This document shows, piece by piece, positions 1-9,196 of a DNA stretch of 64,000 nucleotides. Where the stretch lies: the NCBI RefSeq assembly GCF_020687805.1, contig NZ_JAJEWQ010000002.1, positions 375,300-439,299 on the forward strand. The letters run 5' to 3'. This DNA is from Planctobacterium marinum. Lineage in GTDB: Bacteria; Pseudomonadota; Gammaproteobacteria; Enterobacterales; Alteromonadaceae. The notes below the pieces were generated by a model. It had not been told where the DNA came from and ran no database searches. It worked only from the letters and a program-made list of their open reading frames with translations. Position 1 is the first letter of the stretch; the number at the start of each line of letters is the position of its first letter. The position numbers and the translations under genes were made by a program.

Positions 1-2
1 CA

Positions 3-1262
3 ACGTCCACTGTGGGGCACGGGAAAAACGTAGATTATGGGTTAATAAGGTCCTGGGGGATTATTGAAAATGGTCGTCCTGACACTATCAAATTAGCGCG
101 CAAAAACTTTACACTGCATCCGGAGGAAATGCCTAACTGTAACTGTCAGCAAACCCCCAATATTTTTAGAAATGATATTCTGAAGGGAGTAATTCAGCGC
201 AATTTTATGAAAAATGGCGTGAACCTGGTGGCACCGCAATACAATGTGACGGTTCCGGCTACCTGTGCGATGCAATTAATAGAACTGGGCGCCGATTTAG
301 ATGCTTCGTTTGATTCCAAATATCTGGATGCATTGAATCGTCTGCATTTAGGGTTTCGTAAGTTTTTAACCTCAACGGTGAACCCACAAACACCGGTAGC
401 GGGGTTTGCTGTCACCTTGCTGGCTTATTATCTGACCAATATTTGTGGCCTGCCTAGTCAGATCCGGGGGGACATCCGCACCCAAACTAAATTCGACGCC
501 AGTACGAGTGATAACAGGAAAAAACGTTATTTAGCTAAAATTGCAGAATTTTTAAAAAGTAATAAAGGCTATGAAATGCAAGCCTGGGTATATACTCACA
601 GTTGGATAAAAGATGTGGCTCATACCTGGGTCAAATCTAATGGCGTAACCGCACTGAATAAATTACTGGAATGTTTTGAGGCTACTCAAAAGAAGGAGTT
701 TCTGGATGTGTTTGGCAAAGCGCTGGTGGCCATATCACCGGAAAGTGATAATGATCTCGCCGGACTGAAACAGACCCTGTCAAACGGTGACATTTCTGAT
801 CCTTTGCTAACAGTGGCGAAGTTTATGGACTATGAATTTCCGGATCGTAAATTTATCCACTTTGTGCTCAATTCCGAGTTGCTCAATGTGGATAATGCCG
901 ATCGCCATTCGTTTTTTGTTAACTACAAACCCGGCGCTTATGACCCGAAAAAGCCGAAACAACCTGCTGAACACTATCTTGCACCACAATATGCAGATTC
1001 CGGCTATCAGCAATGTCTATGGGCGATAAACAATGTGGTCAGATGCTTTAAATTTCACCTTTATAATTTGATAAATGATCTTGATAAAATTTCTGAATAT
1101 AAGGCATATGAGAACATCACCTGGTGCCGTGCAGATACCTATCAGGTTTTTGAAGAGGGATTATACAAAAAAAGCAAAGGCATGTTGGTGACAGAAATCC
1201 GGGATCAGGAGTTTCTGGAGGCACTGAACGATGATCTTAATTTAAATTGTCGCGGAGGATAA
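3..1262 (+). CDS. Unidentified protein, 5' end outside the window
   Basis: The reading frame is open to the window edge. A GTG at position 12 is only the first start-like codon and has no clear ribosome binding site, so the gene probably begins upstream. About 416 residues are visible. I recognise no family. The protein looks soluble, with no signal peptide or long membrane segment in the visible part. It has a Cys-rich stretch (NCNCQQTP) near residues 43-50 and a patch rich in Lys and Pro (YDPKKPKQPAEHY) around residue 310. Its stop overlaps the ATG of the next gene (TAATG), so the two are probably translationally coupled and may act together. It is a real gene by length and tight coupling; its function is unknown. 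Confidence 0.6.
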   Translation, partial: TSTVGHGKNVDYGLIRSWGIIENGRPDTIKLARKNFTLHPEEMPNCNCQQTPNIFRNDILKGVIQRNFMKNGVNLVAPQYNVTVPATCAMQLIELGADLDASFDSKYLDALNRLHLGFRKFLTSTVNPQTPVAGFAVTLLAYYLTNICGLPSQIRGDIRTQTKFDASTSDNRKKRYLAKIAEFLKSNKGYEMQAWVYTHSWIKDVAHTWVKSNGVTALNKLLECFEATQKKEFLDVFGKALVAISPESDNDLAGLKQTLSNGDISDPLLTVAKFMDYEFPDRKFIHFVLNSELLNVDNADRHSFFVNYKPGAYDPKKPKQPAEHYLAPQYADSGYQQCLWAINNVVRCFKFHLYNLINDLDKISEYKAYENITWCRADTYQVFEEGLYKKSKGMLVTEIRDQEFLEALNDDLNLNCRGG

Positions 1263-2044
1263 TGATGAAACAGGAGCAAACCCCCGCCATTATCATCAAT
1301 CAACAATTGATTTTTGACAGCAACTATTTGTGGCAGCCCCCGCCTGAAATAAAATGGTGTCTGGTTACTATTACCGGAGCCGGAGGGGGCGGTGCCGGCG
1401 GCGAAAACGCGCTTACCGGTTATTCTGCATCCAGACCCGCACTTGGCGGAGGCAGCGGTGCTGATGGCACTTTTTGTATATTTCGTTTTTATCCCGGACT
1501 GCGCATGTCAGCAGAGCCCCTTGCCCTGAGGGCTGGCCTCGGTGGAAACGGGGGCAAACCGGGTGAATTTGGCGGTCAGGGAGCGCAATCCCGTTTTGAT
1601 AATTTAGTCTTAGTCGAGGGGGGGTGCGGAGGCACATTTTCCGGAGCGTCTGCAACGGGTCGCATTTTATGGAAAAAGTCACAAGTACTTGAAATGATTT
1701 CTTACGGGGCGCTAAGTGACGTTACCAATGTCGGTCGTATCTCCATGTTCAATCGCTTTTCCAATGACAGTGGCGCTATGCCAATGGAATTGGATGAACC
1801 ATTGCAGCACATGACAGAGGTCGTATCCGGTTTGCTGAAAAAACGTGGCAGGGAGGAATTCGAAGCGCAGGAAAACGCACCTGAACATGCTCCGCCGGAA
1901 AAAAAAGCGAGATTTGAACCACCTTCTGCCGCTGAGTATCATGCCGGACACTCACAAACGTCAGACTTCATCGGCAATGGACTTTCCGCTGGGGGCTCCG
2001 GCGGATGTGGTGCTAATGGCCAAATTATTATTAGTTGGGGTTAG
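1262..2044 (+). CDS. Glycine-rich domain protein, adhesin or tail-fibre-like
   Basis: About 260 residues. The start is ATG 1262 or 1265, placed by the GGAGG at 1254-1258; the TTG at 1247 lies upstream of that site and is unlikely. Residues 35-145 and the last 25 residues are built of Gly clusters (GAGGGGAGG, GGNGGKPGEFGGQG, GGSGGCGANG), and the protein ends in QIIISWG. This layout is typical of glycine-rich domains at the ends of phage tail fibres and adhesins, where Gly runs can form polyglycine-II sandwiches. The central part (residues 150-235) is not Gly-rich and holds two basic clusters, KKRGRE and PEKKARF, separated by acidic and Pro-rich sequence. There is no signal peptide. The role is inferred; it could be a remnant of a phage or secretion-linked module with the upstream gene. 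Confidence 0.6.
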   Translation: MMKQEQTPAIIINQQLIFDSNYLWQPPPEIKWCLVTITGAGGGGAGGENALTGYSASRPALGGGSGADGTFCIFRFYPGLRMSAEPLALRAGLGGNGGKPGEFGGQGAQSRFDNLVLVEGGCGGTFSGASATGRILWKKSQVLEMISYGALSDVTNVGRISMFNRFSNDSGAMPMELDEPLQHMTEVVSGLLKKRGREEFEAQENAPEHAPPEKKARFEPPSAAEYHAGHSQTSDFIGNGLSAGGSGGCGANGQIIISWG

Positions 2045-2058
2045 TTCGGTGGGCTTTG

Positions 2059-2086
2059 GGGAGTCGATGCAACGGCATCGACTCCC
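2059..2086. terminator. Perfect 12-bp hairpin between convergent genes
   Basis: GGGAGTCGATGC (2059-2070) and its exact complement (2075-2086) are separated by a 4-base loop. The hairpin lies between the ends of the glycine-rich gene and the convergent acetyltransferase gene. No T-run follows on either strand, so it may be a Rho-assisted terminator or an mRNA 3' end stabiliser. Confidence 0.5.
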
Positions 2087-2094
2087 TGAAATAA

Positions 2095-3105
2095 CTACAC
2101 AAGTGGAGCCAGTTGAATCTCTGATCCCAGGGACACCAGCAGCGCTGTAAGATGTGCGTATAATTCCGGTACAGCACAGTCTTTGCCCTGATAATAAAAT
2201 ACTTCGTTATCTTCCGGCAGCACGGCTTTAAATGGGAGTCGCGCAAAGCCTGCCTTTTGTGTGGCTTGCTGAGAAATCCGATTGTGTTTGAATACCTTGG
2301 TAAAGCAATCCTGCATGGCAAAATGATCCTTGCCCAATTGCAGTAGCTGCTGCACCGCGGCAGGTCCGTAACCTTGTCCGCGAAAGTCGCTTCCCAACCA
2401 ATAATAGAAAAAGCCATGTCCATCATGCACGTGCAGGTTTGCGGAGCCGATAAATCCCCATTCCCGATGAATGATGGCAAACAGCTGTTGGTGGGGGTTT
2501 TGTTTGCAATAATATAGCCAGTTGATCCAGTGTTCAGCGGACCGGAACACCGGTAAATTGCAGAGACTGGCGATGTCCGGATCGGCATATTGCCAGCAAA
2601 AATCACTGACATGATGAAAGTCCATCGGTGTCAGATACAATTGGCTTTTCGACGCTTCAGCGTAGCTTATCCCAGGTATTTGCAATGCTGCCTCTACATA
2701 GCCAGCTTGCTGAGCGTGTGTTGAACTTAACGCGGTATCTGAATGTTGTTGTAGCAGGTGCTGTGCCTCTTTCCACCTGCCCAGCTGAATATAGGGGGTC
2801 ACAAGTTCATGGTTTGCCGGAAAAAGCGACCCTTTTGATTGTATCTGAATGAGTAAAGACCAGTCTCCAAGAAAACGACAGACCGCAATAATCTTATCCA
2901 TAACCATTTGACTGCAGGTGTTGTTTGTACGCAATAAATTGCGCATCGCCTGCATCCATTGCACGCGTGAACGGGCGCAGATAGTCTCCGGTTGAACACC
3001 AGAAAGATGCCGGATTGCCTCAGAATTGCCGGATGATGCGGCTTGCAGGGTGCCTGCCAGTTTGAAGGTGTCGGTGTCCTGGGGATTGAGTTTTAACTGT
3101 GCCAT
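2095..3105 (-). CDS. GNAT-family N-acetyltransferase with N-terminal extension
   Basis: 336 residues. The C-terminal half (about residues 165-310) is a RimJ/RimL-type acetyltransferase fold. It contains a central strand ending IHREWGFIGSANLHV, then YYWLGSDFRGQGYGPAAVQQLL, whose RGQGYG is the acetyl-CoA pyrophosphate loop, then the NRISQQATQKAGF helix typical of the family. The N-terminal 150 residues are helical and TPR-like in feel (repeated LQAA, QAGYVEAALQ) and may be a partner-binding module; this part I do not recognise. The substrate is not evident: a ribosomal protein, a free amino acid or an antibiotic are all possible. It is transcribed alone on the minus strand, downstream of ispB. 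Confidence 0.75.
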   Translation of the reverse strand: MAQLKLNPQDTDTFKLAGTLQAASSGNSEAIRHLSGVQPETICARSRVQWMQAMRNLLRTNNTCSQMVMDKIIAVCRFLGDWSLLIQIQSKGSLFPANHELVTPYIQLGRWKEAQHLLQQHSDTALSSTHAQQAGYVEAALQIPGISYAEASKSQLYLTPMDFHHVSDFCWQYADPDIASLCNLPVFRSAEHWINWLYYCKQNPHQQLFAIIHREWGFIGSANLHVHDGHGFFYYWLGSDFRGQGYGPAAVQQLLQLGKDHFAMQDCFTKVFKHNRISQQATQKAGFARLPFKAVLPEDNEVFYYQGKDCAVPELYAHLTALLVSLGSEIQLAPLV

Positions 3106-3218
3106 TTTGTGTTCCCATGTTGCGCAACAAGGTGTATCAGTTACACCAATTCAACAGGAACTGAGCAATTGTAGTGCCAGTGAGAAATCCAGCACAATGT
3201 CTATAAGCGGGGCCGGAG

Positions 3219-3256
3219 TAACCCGGTTCGTTGGACAGTTTTAACCAACCGGGTTA
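3219..3256. terminator. Inverted repeat downstream of ispB
   Basis: TAACCCGG (3219-3226) pairs with CCGGGTTA (3249-3256), and an inner TTGG/CCAA pair extends the stem. It lies in the gap between ispB and the acetyltransferase gene, both on the minus strand. It has no T-run. The same gap also carries two copies of TGTCGATATCAG (3307-3318 and 3322-3333), the second reaching into the ispB stop. Confidence 0.35.
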
Positions 3257-3329
3257 TTACTCTGGTTATTTTTAACCGGATATTGAGTGGGGCTTGATAT
3301 CTGTAATGTCGATATCAGTGCTGTCGATA

Positions 3330-4301
3330 TCAGGCGTCTCGATTAACGGCAATATCCGCCAGCGCGATCAGGGCCTGTTTATATTCAGAGTCAGGAATGG
3401 GGGCCAGTGCTGCCACCGCCTGGTCTCTGGCCTCGATAGCCAGTTTTAGGGTGTAATCCAGGGACCCGGCTGCGCGCATTGCGGCTAAAATGGTGTCGAA
3501 ATTTTCAGTGCCATCACTGTTTTCAATCGCTGAGCGAATCAGCTGGCTGTTGGCTTCATCGCTGTGCCACATGGCGTGTAACAACGGCAGCGTAGGTTTG
3601 CCTTCAGCCAGATCATCACCGGCATTTTTGCCCATGACTTCGCTGTCAGCGGCATAATCGAGAATATCATCCATCAGCTGAAATGCGGTGCCCAGATATT
3701 TGCCATAGTCCTGCATAGCGGATTCAATGTCTGTTGCCTGATCCGTAAGTATGGCTGCCAGTTGCGTTGCGGCCTCAAACAGGCGGGCGGTTTTACTGTA
3801 GATCACCTGCAGGTAGCGCTCTTCTGTGGTGTCCGGATCGTTACAGTTCATCAACTGCAATACTTCACCTTCGGCAATGACATTAGTGGCATTAGCCAAA
3901 ATTTCCATCACCCGGAATCGCTCAAGGCTTACCATCATCTGAAATGAGCGGGTATACAAAAAGTCTCCCACTAATACACTGGCCTGGTTGCCGAATACTT
4001 CATTCGCTGTTTCGCGGCCGCGACGCATGGTTGATTCATCGACGACATCGTCATGTAGTAATGTCGCGGTGTGAATAAACTCGATAATGGCCGCCAGAGT
4101 GTGATGCTGATTGTTCTGAATACCCAGCGCGCGGGCTGCCAGTACACAAAGCATAGGACGCAGACGTTTACCGCCACTATTAACAATATAGAATCCAAGC
4201 TGGTTCACCAGAGAGACTTCTGACTGAACTTGTTCCTGAATCAAACGGTTGACGCTCAGCATGTCATTGTCGCTGAGTTGACGGATTTGCTCTATTTCCA
4301 T
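3330..4301 (-). CDS. ispB: Octaprenyl diphosphate synthase
   Basis: 323 residues, the normal length for the trans long-chain polyprenyl synthases. The enzyme condenses farnesyl diphosphate with isopentenyl diphosphate to make the C40 side chain of ubiquinone and menaquinone in the cytoplasm. The first Asp-rich motif DDVVD with the following RRG is at residues 84-95 and the second, DDILD, at 211-215; both bind the magnesium-diphosphate. GGKRLRP near residue 43 binds isopentenyl diphosphate. The start ATG at 4301 gives the usual N-terminus. It is divergent from rplU-rpmA-obgE, a conserved arrangement in gammaproteobacteria, with a 247-bp shared upstream region. The quinone side chain made here feeds the NQR complex encoded later in the window. 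Confidence 0.96.
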   Translation of the reverse strand: MEIEQIRQLSDNDMLSVNRLIQEQVQSEVSLVNQLGFYIVNSGGKRLRPMLCVLAARALGIQNNQHHTLAAIIEFIHTATLLHDDVVDESTMRRGRETANEVFGNQASVLVGDFLYTRSFQMMVSLERFRVMEILANATNVIAEGEVLQLMNCNDPDTTEERYLQVIYSKTARLFEAATQLAAILTDQATDIESAMQDYGKYLGTAFQLMDDILDYAADSEVMGKNAGDDLAEGKPTLPLLHAMWHSDEANSQLIRSAIENSDGTENFDTILAAMRAAGSLDYTLKLAIEARDQAVAALAPIPDSEYKQALIALADIAVNRDA

Positions 4302-4449
4302 TGCTGAAGGGTACAGATAAGCTTTTGAAATTAAAATCGTAAGTGCGCGAATTCTGACAAAAAACTGCCGAGGTATCCAGTTTTTCTGCCTTGTCGGAAG
4401 GAAATCCTAAGCTAATCCCGAATTGTACAAAATAAATTCAAATTTAACC

Positions 4450-4478
4450 TTGATAGTCCCAAATAATTCACATACAAT
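4450..4478 (+). promoter_or_regulatory. sigma70 promoter of rplU-rpmA
   Basis: TTGATA at 4450-4455 and TACAAT at 4473-4478 are separated by 17 bp, close to consensus. The expected start of transcription is near 4485, about 65 bp before the rplU ATG, leaving a short leader. Confidence 0.7.
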
Positions 4479-4548
4479 TCGCGCCCTGTTTTTTGAATGA
4501 ATGCACTGGTTGGTTTCGGGTAAACACAGTGCAAGTGCGGAGTAAGTT

Positions 4549-4860
4549 ATGTACGCGGTTTTCCAAAGTGGTGGTAAACAACACCGTGTGGCTGAGGGCC
4601 AAACTGTTCGCCTGGAAAAAATTGAAATAGCTCCAGGTGAAACTGTTACTTTTGACGAAGTAATGATGGTGAGTAATGGAGACGATATTAAAATCGGTAC
4701 TCCATATGTAGCGGGCGGCAAAGTGACTGCAGAAGTAGTGACTCATGGTCGTGGCGAAAAGGTAAAGATTGTTAAATTCCGTCGCCGTAAGCATTCACGT
4801 TCTCAGATGGGCCACCGTCAGTGGTTCACAGAAGTGAAAATTACTGGCATTAGCGCTTAA
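4549..4860 (+). CDS. rplU: 50S ribosomal protein bL21
   Basis: 103 residues, the standard bL21 length. The sequence begins [14 protein letters not shown] and contains [21 protein letters not shown], the basic 23S rRNA-binding segment that defines the family. It is followed after 15 bp by rpmA, the almost universal partner, and the pair is driven by the promoter at 4450-4478. A GCGGAG-like ribosome binding site lies about 8 bases before the ATG. Confidence 0.97.
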   Translation: MYAVFQSGGKQHRVAEGQTVRLEKIEIAPGETVTFDEVMMVSNGDDIKIGTPYVAGGKVTAEVVTHGRGEKVKIVKFRRRKHSRSQMGHRQWFTEVKITGISA

Positions 4861-4875
4861 TAGGAGAGACGACAA

Positions 4876-5133
4876 ATGGCACACAAAAAGGCCGGTGGTA
4901 GTACTAAGAACGGTCGTGACTCAGAAAGCAAACGCTTAGGTGTTAAGCGTTTTGGTGGTGAGTCAGTTCTGGCTGGTAACATCATTGTTCGTCAACGTGG
5001 TACTAGATTCCACGCAGGTGACAACGTTGGTATTGGTAAAGACCACACATTATTCGCTTTATCAGACGGTAAAGTTCAGTTCGACGTTAAAGGTCCTAAG
5101 AACCGTAAATACGTGAACATCGTAGCTGCTTAA
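4876..5133 (+). CDS. rpmA: 50S ribosomal protein bL27
   Basis: 85 residues, standard for bL27. It starts [20 protein letters not shown]; this flexible N-terminal tail reaches toward the peptidyl transferase centre in the ribosome. There is no extra N-terminal processing peptide of the Firmicutes type. AGGAGA upstream (4862-4867) is the ribosome binding site. It shares the rplU transcript and is closed off by the intrinsic terminator at 5160-5184. Confidence 0.97.
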   Translation: MAHKKAGGSTKNGRDSESKRLGVKRFGGESVLAGNIIVRQRGTRFHAGDNVGIGKDHTLFALSDGKVQFDVKGPKNRKYVNIVAA

Positions 5134-5159
5134 TCGGCGCTTCGAATCGAATTGAAAAA

Positions 5160-5184
5160 CCCCGCACAAGCGGGGTTTTTTTTT
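5160..5184 (+). terminator. Intrinsic terminator after rpmA
   Basis: CCCCGC (5160-5165) and GCGGGG (5170-5175) form a short GC stem with an ACAA loop, followed by nine Ts. The A-run before the stem extends the pairing into the T-run. It separates rplU-rpmA from obgE, which therefore needs its own promoter or read-through. Confidence 0.9.
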
Positions 5185-5230
5185 GTTACAGTAGGTTCGA
5201 ATTTGACCGCAGCGTTAGAATAAATTCTGA

Positions 5231-6424
<1,194 letters not shown>

Positions 6425-6459
6425 AGCAGACCTTGTTCTGATCTCATTGATAATTTTTA

Positions 6460-6500
6460 GAACAGAGATTTGAGAACAGGGATTTGAGAACAGAGAGTGA
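6460..6500 (+). repeat. Short tandem repeat, 14-bp unit, about three copies
   Basis: GAACAGAGATTTGA, GAACAGGGATTTGA and GAACAGAGAGTGA follow one another directly after the obgE stop. Nothing else is visible in the gap up to the regulator remnant. Confidence 0.7.
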
Positions 6501-6544
6501 CAGGAATCAATTGTTCTGTTCACAAAACCTGGTAACTCTCTGAC

Positions 6545-7087
6545 TTAGTGATTTCGATAGCGGTGCAGATCTTTGCTGGGCGAGGCGCCAAATAGTCGGC
6601 TGTATTCACGGCTGAACTGCGACAGGCTGCTGTAACCCACCAGATGGCAGGCACTGCTCACATCTAAATGTCGGGTAATCATATAGTTGCGGGCTTCCTG
6701 CAAACGAAAATTCTTCTGAAACTGCAGCGGGCTCATTGCGGTAATACTTTTAAAATGGCTGTGAAAAGAAGACAGGCTCATACCTGCCATTTTAGCCAGA
6801 TCTTCCACTTTTAGGGGACAGGCAAAGTTGTCTTTTATCCATGCGATAGCACGGGAAATCTTGTGTGCGTTGGAATCTGTCAATCCGATTTGCGCAATTT
6901 CAGGTCCGGCCGGGCTGCGTAATAGCCTTATCAGAATTTCATCCACTACCAAAGGTACCAGCAAATCTGCATCTTCCTGATGGATAATTAACTCAAGTAT
7001 TCTGATTGCCGACTTAACGATACTGGGATTGCTGTCACCCAAATAGATTACGCGTGTTTGTGCATTTTTAGCCAGACCATTAGGCAA
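6545..7087 (-). pseudogene. AraC-family regulator lacking its N-terminal half
   Basis: 180 codons remain. Residues 75-178 are a complete AraC/XylS DNA-binding domain with two helix-turn-helix units: VEDLAKMAGMSLSSFHSHFKSI, then DVSSACHLVGYSSLSQFSREYSRLFG, ending SPSKD. The sequence before it (LLVPLVVDEILIRLLRSPAG) is the end of the AraC_N effector-binding domain. Members of this subfamily are about 300 residues, so roughly 120 N-terminal residues are missing. The only possible start is a TTG at 7087, with no ribosome binding site. Immediately beyond it, in the opposite direction, lies a cupin gene that is also missing its start. A single deletion that removed both divergent 5' ends and the promoter between them explains both. 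It is probably not expressed. Confidence 0.8.
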
Positions 7088-7291
7088 TACCTAATCGTTA
7101 CCCAGGGCGAAGGTTGGGTGCAGGAATGGAATGGTGAAAAGCAGCTGATAAAAGCCGGTGATGTTGTATGGACTCCGCCACATGTCAAGCATTGGCACGG
7201 CGCCACCGAATCAAAAAGCATGAGCCACTATGCGATTCAAAATGCCATACAGGGCGAAACCGTTCACTGGCTGGAGAAAGTCAGCGAATAG
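7082..7291 (+). pseudogene. Cupin-domain protein, only the C-terminal half left
   Basis: About 70 codons matching the second half of a small cupin: [39 protein letters not shown], then SHYAIQ and VHWLEKVSE. This sequence is typical of the cupin/carboxymuconolactone-decarboxylase-like proteins often encoded divergently from AraC_N regulators. The first cupin motif (the HTH or HWHxHP metal-ligand strand) is absent, so the metal site cannot form. The in-frame ATG at 7058 lies inside the antisense regulator remnant and is unlikely to be a real start. Together with the regulator remnant it marks a deletion junction near 7080-7088. Confidence 0.75.
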
Positions 7292-7357
7292 CCATAAGGG
7301 CCTGAGTTTGCAGGAAAAAGCGCAGGCCTTAAAACTCGGAAAAGAAATCGCTATCAC

Positions 7358-7386
7358 TTAGACTTTTGCCGTTGGTTCAGTACAAT
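7358..7386 (+). promoter_or_regulatory. Possible promoter upstream of folA
   Basis: TTAGAC (7358-7363) and TACAAT (7381-7386) with a 17-bp spacer. Transcription from it would start almost at the terminator-like hairpin at 7398-7426, so it is either attenuated, or the working folA promoter lies closer to the gene. Confidence 0.35.
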
Positions 7387-7397
7387 ACCGTCACCTG

Positions 7398-7426
7398 AAG
7401 TTCGACAATGTCGGACTTTGTTTTTT
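7398..7426 (+). terminator. Intrinsic terminator in front of folA
   Basis: AAGTTCGAC (7398-7406) pairs with GTCGGACTT (7410-7418) with one G-U pair and a 3-base loop, followed by TG and six Ts. It ends any transcript coming from the cupin remnant, or acts as a folA leader attenuator. A second small hairpin, ATTACC/GGGTAAT, follows near 7437-7454. Confidence 0.7.
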
Positions 7427-7477
7427 CAGGCAAGCTATTACCGAATCGGGTAATTATTGCTGAAGTGACCTACGAGC

Positions 7478-7978
7478 ATGAATTCTATGAAAATTTCCAT
7501 GATTGCAGCAATGGCCCATAACCGGGTAATTGGTGCGGATAATCAGATGCCCTGGCATCTCCCTGCCGACCTGAAGCACTTTAAGGCTGTGACCTTAGGC
7601 AAACCCGTGATCATGGGACGTAAAACTTTTGAGTCCATCGGCAGACCTTTACCCGGACGGCTCAATATAGTGATCAGCCGTTCAGGCTTTGCGGCGGAGG
7701 GCGTTACTGTGGTGAGCACACCACAGCTGGCTCTGGAAGCTGCCGACGCCGCTGAGGAGGTGATGATTATCGGTGGTGGGGTTATCTATGATTTGTTCTT
7801 AGAGCAGGCTGACTGCTTATATTTGACCTTTATTGATCTTGACGTTGCAGGCGACACGCAATTCCCTGATTATCAGCAGGTGGCAACCTGGTGTGAAGTT
7901 GAGAAACAAAGCCATTCACCAGACAATAAAAACCCCTATAACTATCAATTCGTTACACTGCAAAGACACAGGGATTAA
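7478..7978 (+). CDS. folA: Dihydrofolate reductase
   Basis: 166 residues from ATG 7478; a second ATG at 7487 (MKISMIAAMAHNRVIG) gives a start closer to other family members, and neither has a strong ribosome binding site. The enzyme reduces dihydrofolate to tetrahydrofolate with NADPH. The signature is intact: MPWHLPADLKHFKAVTLGKP with the catalytic Asp, then VIMGRKTFESIGRPLPGR with the NADPH-binding Arg/Thr, and VMIIGGGVIYDLF for the cofactor glycine loop. It faces apaH tail to tail with one base between the stop codons, the same arrangement as in Escherichia coli. Confidence 0.96.
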   Translation: MNSMKISMIAAMAHNRVIGADNQMPWHLPADLKHFKAVTLGKPVIMGRKTFESIGRPLPGRLNIVISRSGFAAEGVTVVSTPQLALEAADAAEEVMIIGGGVIYDLFLEQADCLYLTFIDLDVAGDTQFPDYQQVATWCEVEKQSHSPDNKNPYNYQFVTLQRHRD

Positions 7979-7979
7979 A

Positions 7980-8789
7980 TTACAGTGTGCGGGATTTGAC
8001 GGACAGAGTTTCCAGGGTGGACAGGTTCATCAGCGTGAGTTTTCCACCCCAGATATAACCCGTATCCAGAGCATGTACCCGTTTATTCGGACAATAACCG
8101 TCCAGCGCTGCCCAATGACCGAACAGCAAATGATCATCATGTTTCAGTCGCGGGTGTTCAAACCAGGGGAAAATACCCTCAGGCGCGTCCTGTGGCCCGG
8201 TTTTGAGGTTCAGGTTTAGCACGGCGTTTTGGTCCACAAACCGCATTCGCGTAAAAGCATCAATGACAAACTTGTGTCTGGCGAGGCCAGTTAAACTGTC
8301 GTTCCAACGCACTTCTTCATTGCCGTACATGTATTCCAGCAATTTCAGCCACTGCGGGCTGTTCAAATAGTGACAGGTTGCCTGTGCCAGTTTAAAGGCT
8401 TTGCGTTCAGACCATAAAGGATACAGACCAGCATGGCTGAGAAAAAATCCCGGTGCCGGCGACGCGGCCAATGGCTTATTGCGTAACCAGTTCACAATGC
8501 GGTTTTTATGGCTGCTTTGCAGGATGGCGCCAAATCCTTCTTTATCGCGATTTTCCCTGATACCCTGACTGACCGCCAGAAAGTGCAGGTCGTGATTACC
8601 CAATACGGTGTTGAAGCTGTCCCCTAGTGACATTAAAAACTCGATGGTTTCCAGTGCCTGGGGGCCTCGTCCAATCAGGTCTCCCACCGCCCATAAAGTA
8701 TCTCTTTCGGGTTTAAATTTGGCTTTTAGTAACAGCTTTTTAAGACCGGAATAGCAAGCCTGAATGTCGCCTACCACGTATACAGCCAT
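7980..8789 (-). CDS. apaH: Symmetrical bis(5'-nucleosyl)-tetraphosphatase
   Basis: 269 residues, the usual length. ApaH cleaves Ap4A symmetrically to two ADP and also decaps Np4-capped RNA. Metallophosphatase motifs are complete: VGDIQACYSGL at residues 6-16 (GDxxG variant), WAVGDLIGRGPQALETIEFL near 34-53 (GDLIGRG) and LGNHDLHFLA near 63-72 (GNHD). It is the last gene of the lptD-surA-pdxA-rsmA-apaG-apaH operon, 15 bp downstream of apaG. Confidence 0.96.
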   Translation of the reverse strand: MAVYVVGDIQACYSGLKKLLLKAKFKPERDTLWAVGDLIGRGPQALETIEFLMSLGDSFNTVLGNHDLHFLAVSQGIRENRDKEGFGAILQSSHKNRIVNWLRNKPLAASPAPGFFLSHAGLYPLWSERKAFKLAQATCHYLNSPQWLKLLEYMYGNEEVRWNDSLTGLARHKFVIDAFTRMRFVDQNAVLNLNLKTGPQDAPEGIFPWFEHPRLKHDDHLLFGHWAALDGYCPNKRVHALDTGYIWGGKLTLMNLSTLETLSVKSRTL

Positions 8790-8804
8790 GCCTGTACCTC
8801 GAGA

Positions 8805-9194
8805 TTAATTCAGTGTATTGGGAACGCTCAGTGTGAAAACATCGATAGGCGCTTTAAACAGCTGGCTGTCGCCACAGCTAAACTCATAGTGGCCCTGCAT
8901 GAAGCCAATGGGAGTGTCCAGAATGGCGCCGGATTTATAGGCGAATTTCTCTCCCGGTTGTATCACCGGGGTTTGGCCTACCACACCTGGGCCAGCCACC
9001 TCCGATTGTTTGCCGTCGCCATCGGTTATCAACCAATAACGATTTAACAGTTGCACCGGCACAGTGGCACCATTGGTGATGGTGATGTGATAGGAGAAGG
9101 CGTATTTTTTTTGCTCTTTACTGATTTGTTCCGGTAACCAGGCGGTTTCCACCTCGATGTTTATCAAATCTGCAATGTCGCTGTCCTTATCCAT
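8805..9194 (-). CDS. apaG: ApaG domain protein
   Basis: 129 residues. A single ApaG (DUF525) beta-sandwich: YAFSYHITITNGATVPVQLLNRYWLITDGDGK, then GVVGQTPVIQPGEKFAYKSGAILDTPIGFMQGHYEF, including the PGxxFxYxSG motif. The biochemical role in bacteria is not settled; the family binds phosphate compounds, and mutants are affected in divalent-metal handling. It lies 2 bp from the rsmA stop and 15 bp before apaH, in the conserved operon order. Confidence 0.95.
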   Translation of the reverse strand: MDKDSDIADLINIEVETAWLPEQISKEQKKYAFSYHITITNGATVPVQLLNRYWLITDGDGKQSEVAGPGVVGQTPVIQPGEKFAYKSGAILDTPIGFMQGHYEFSCGDSQLFKAPIDVFTLSVPNTLN

Positions 9195-9196
9195 AG

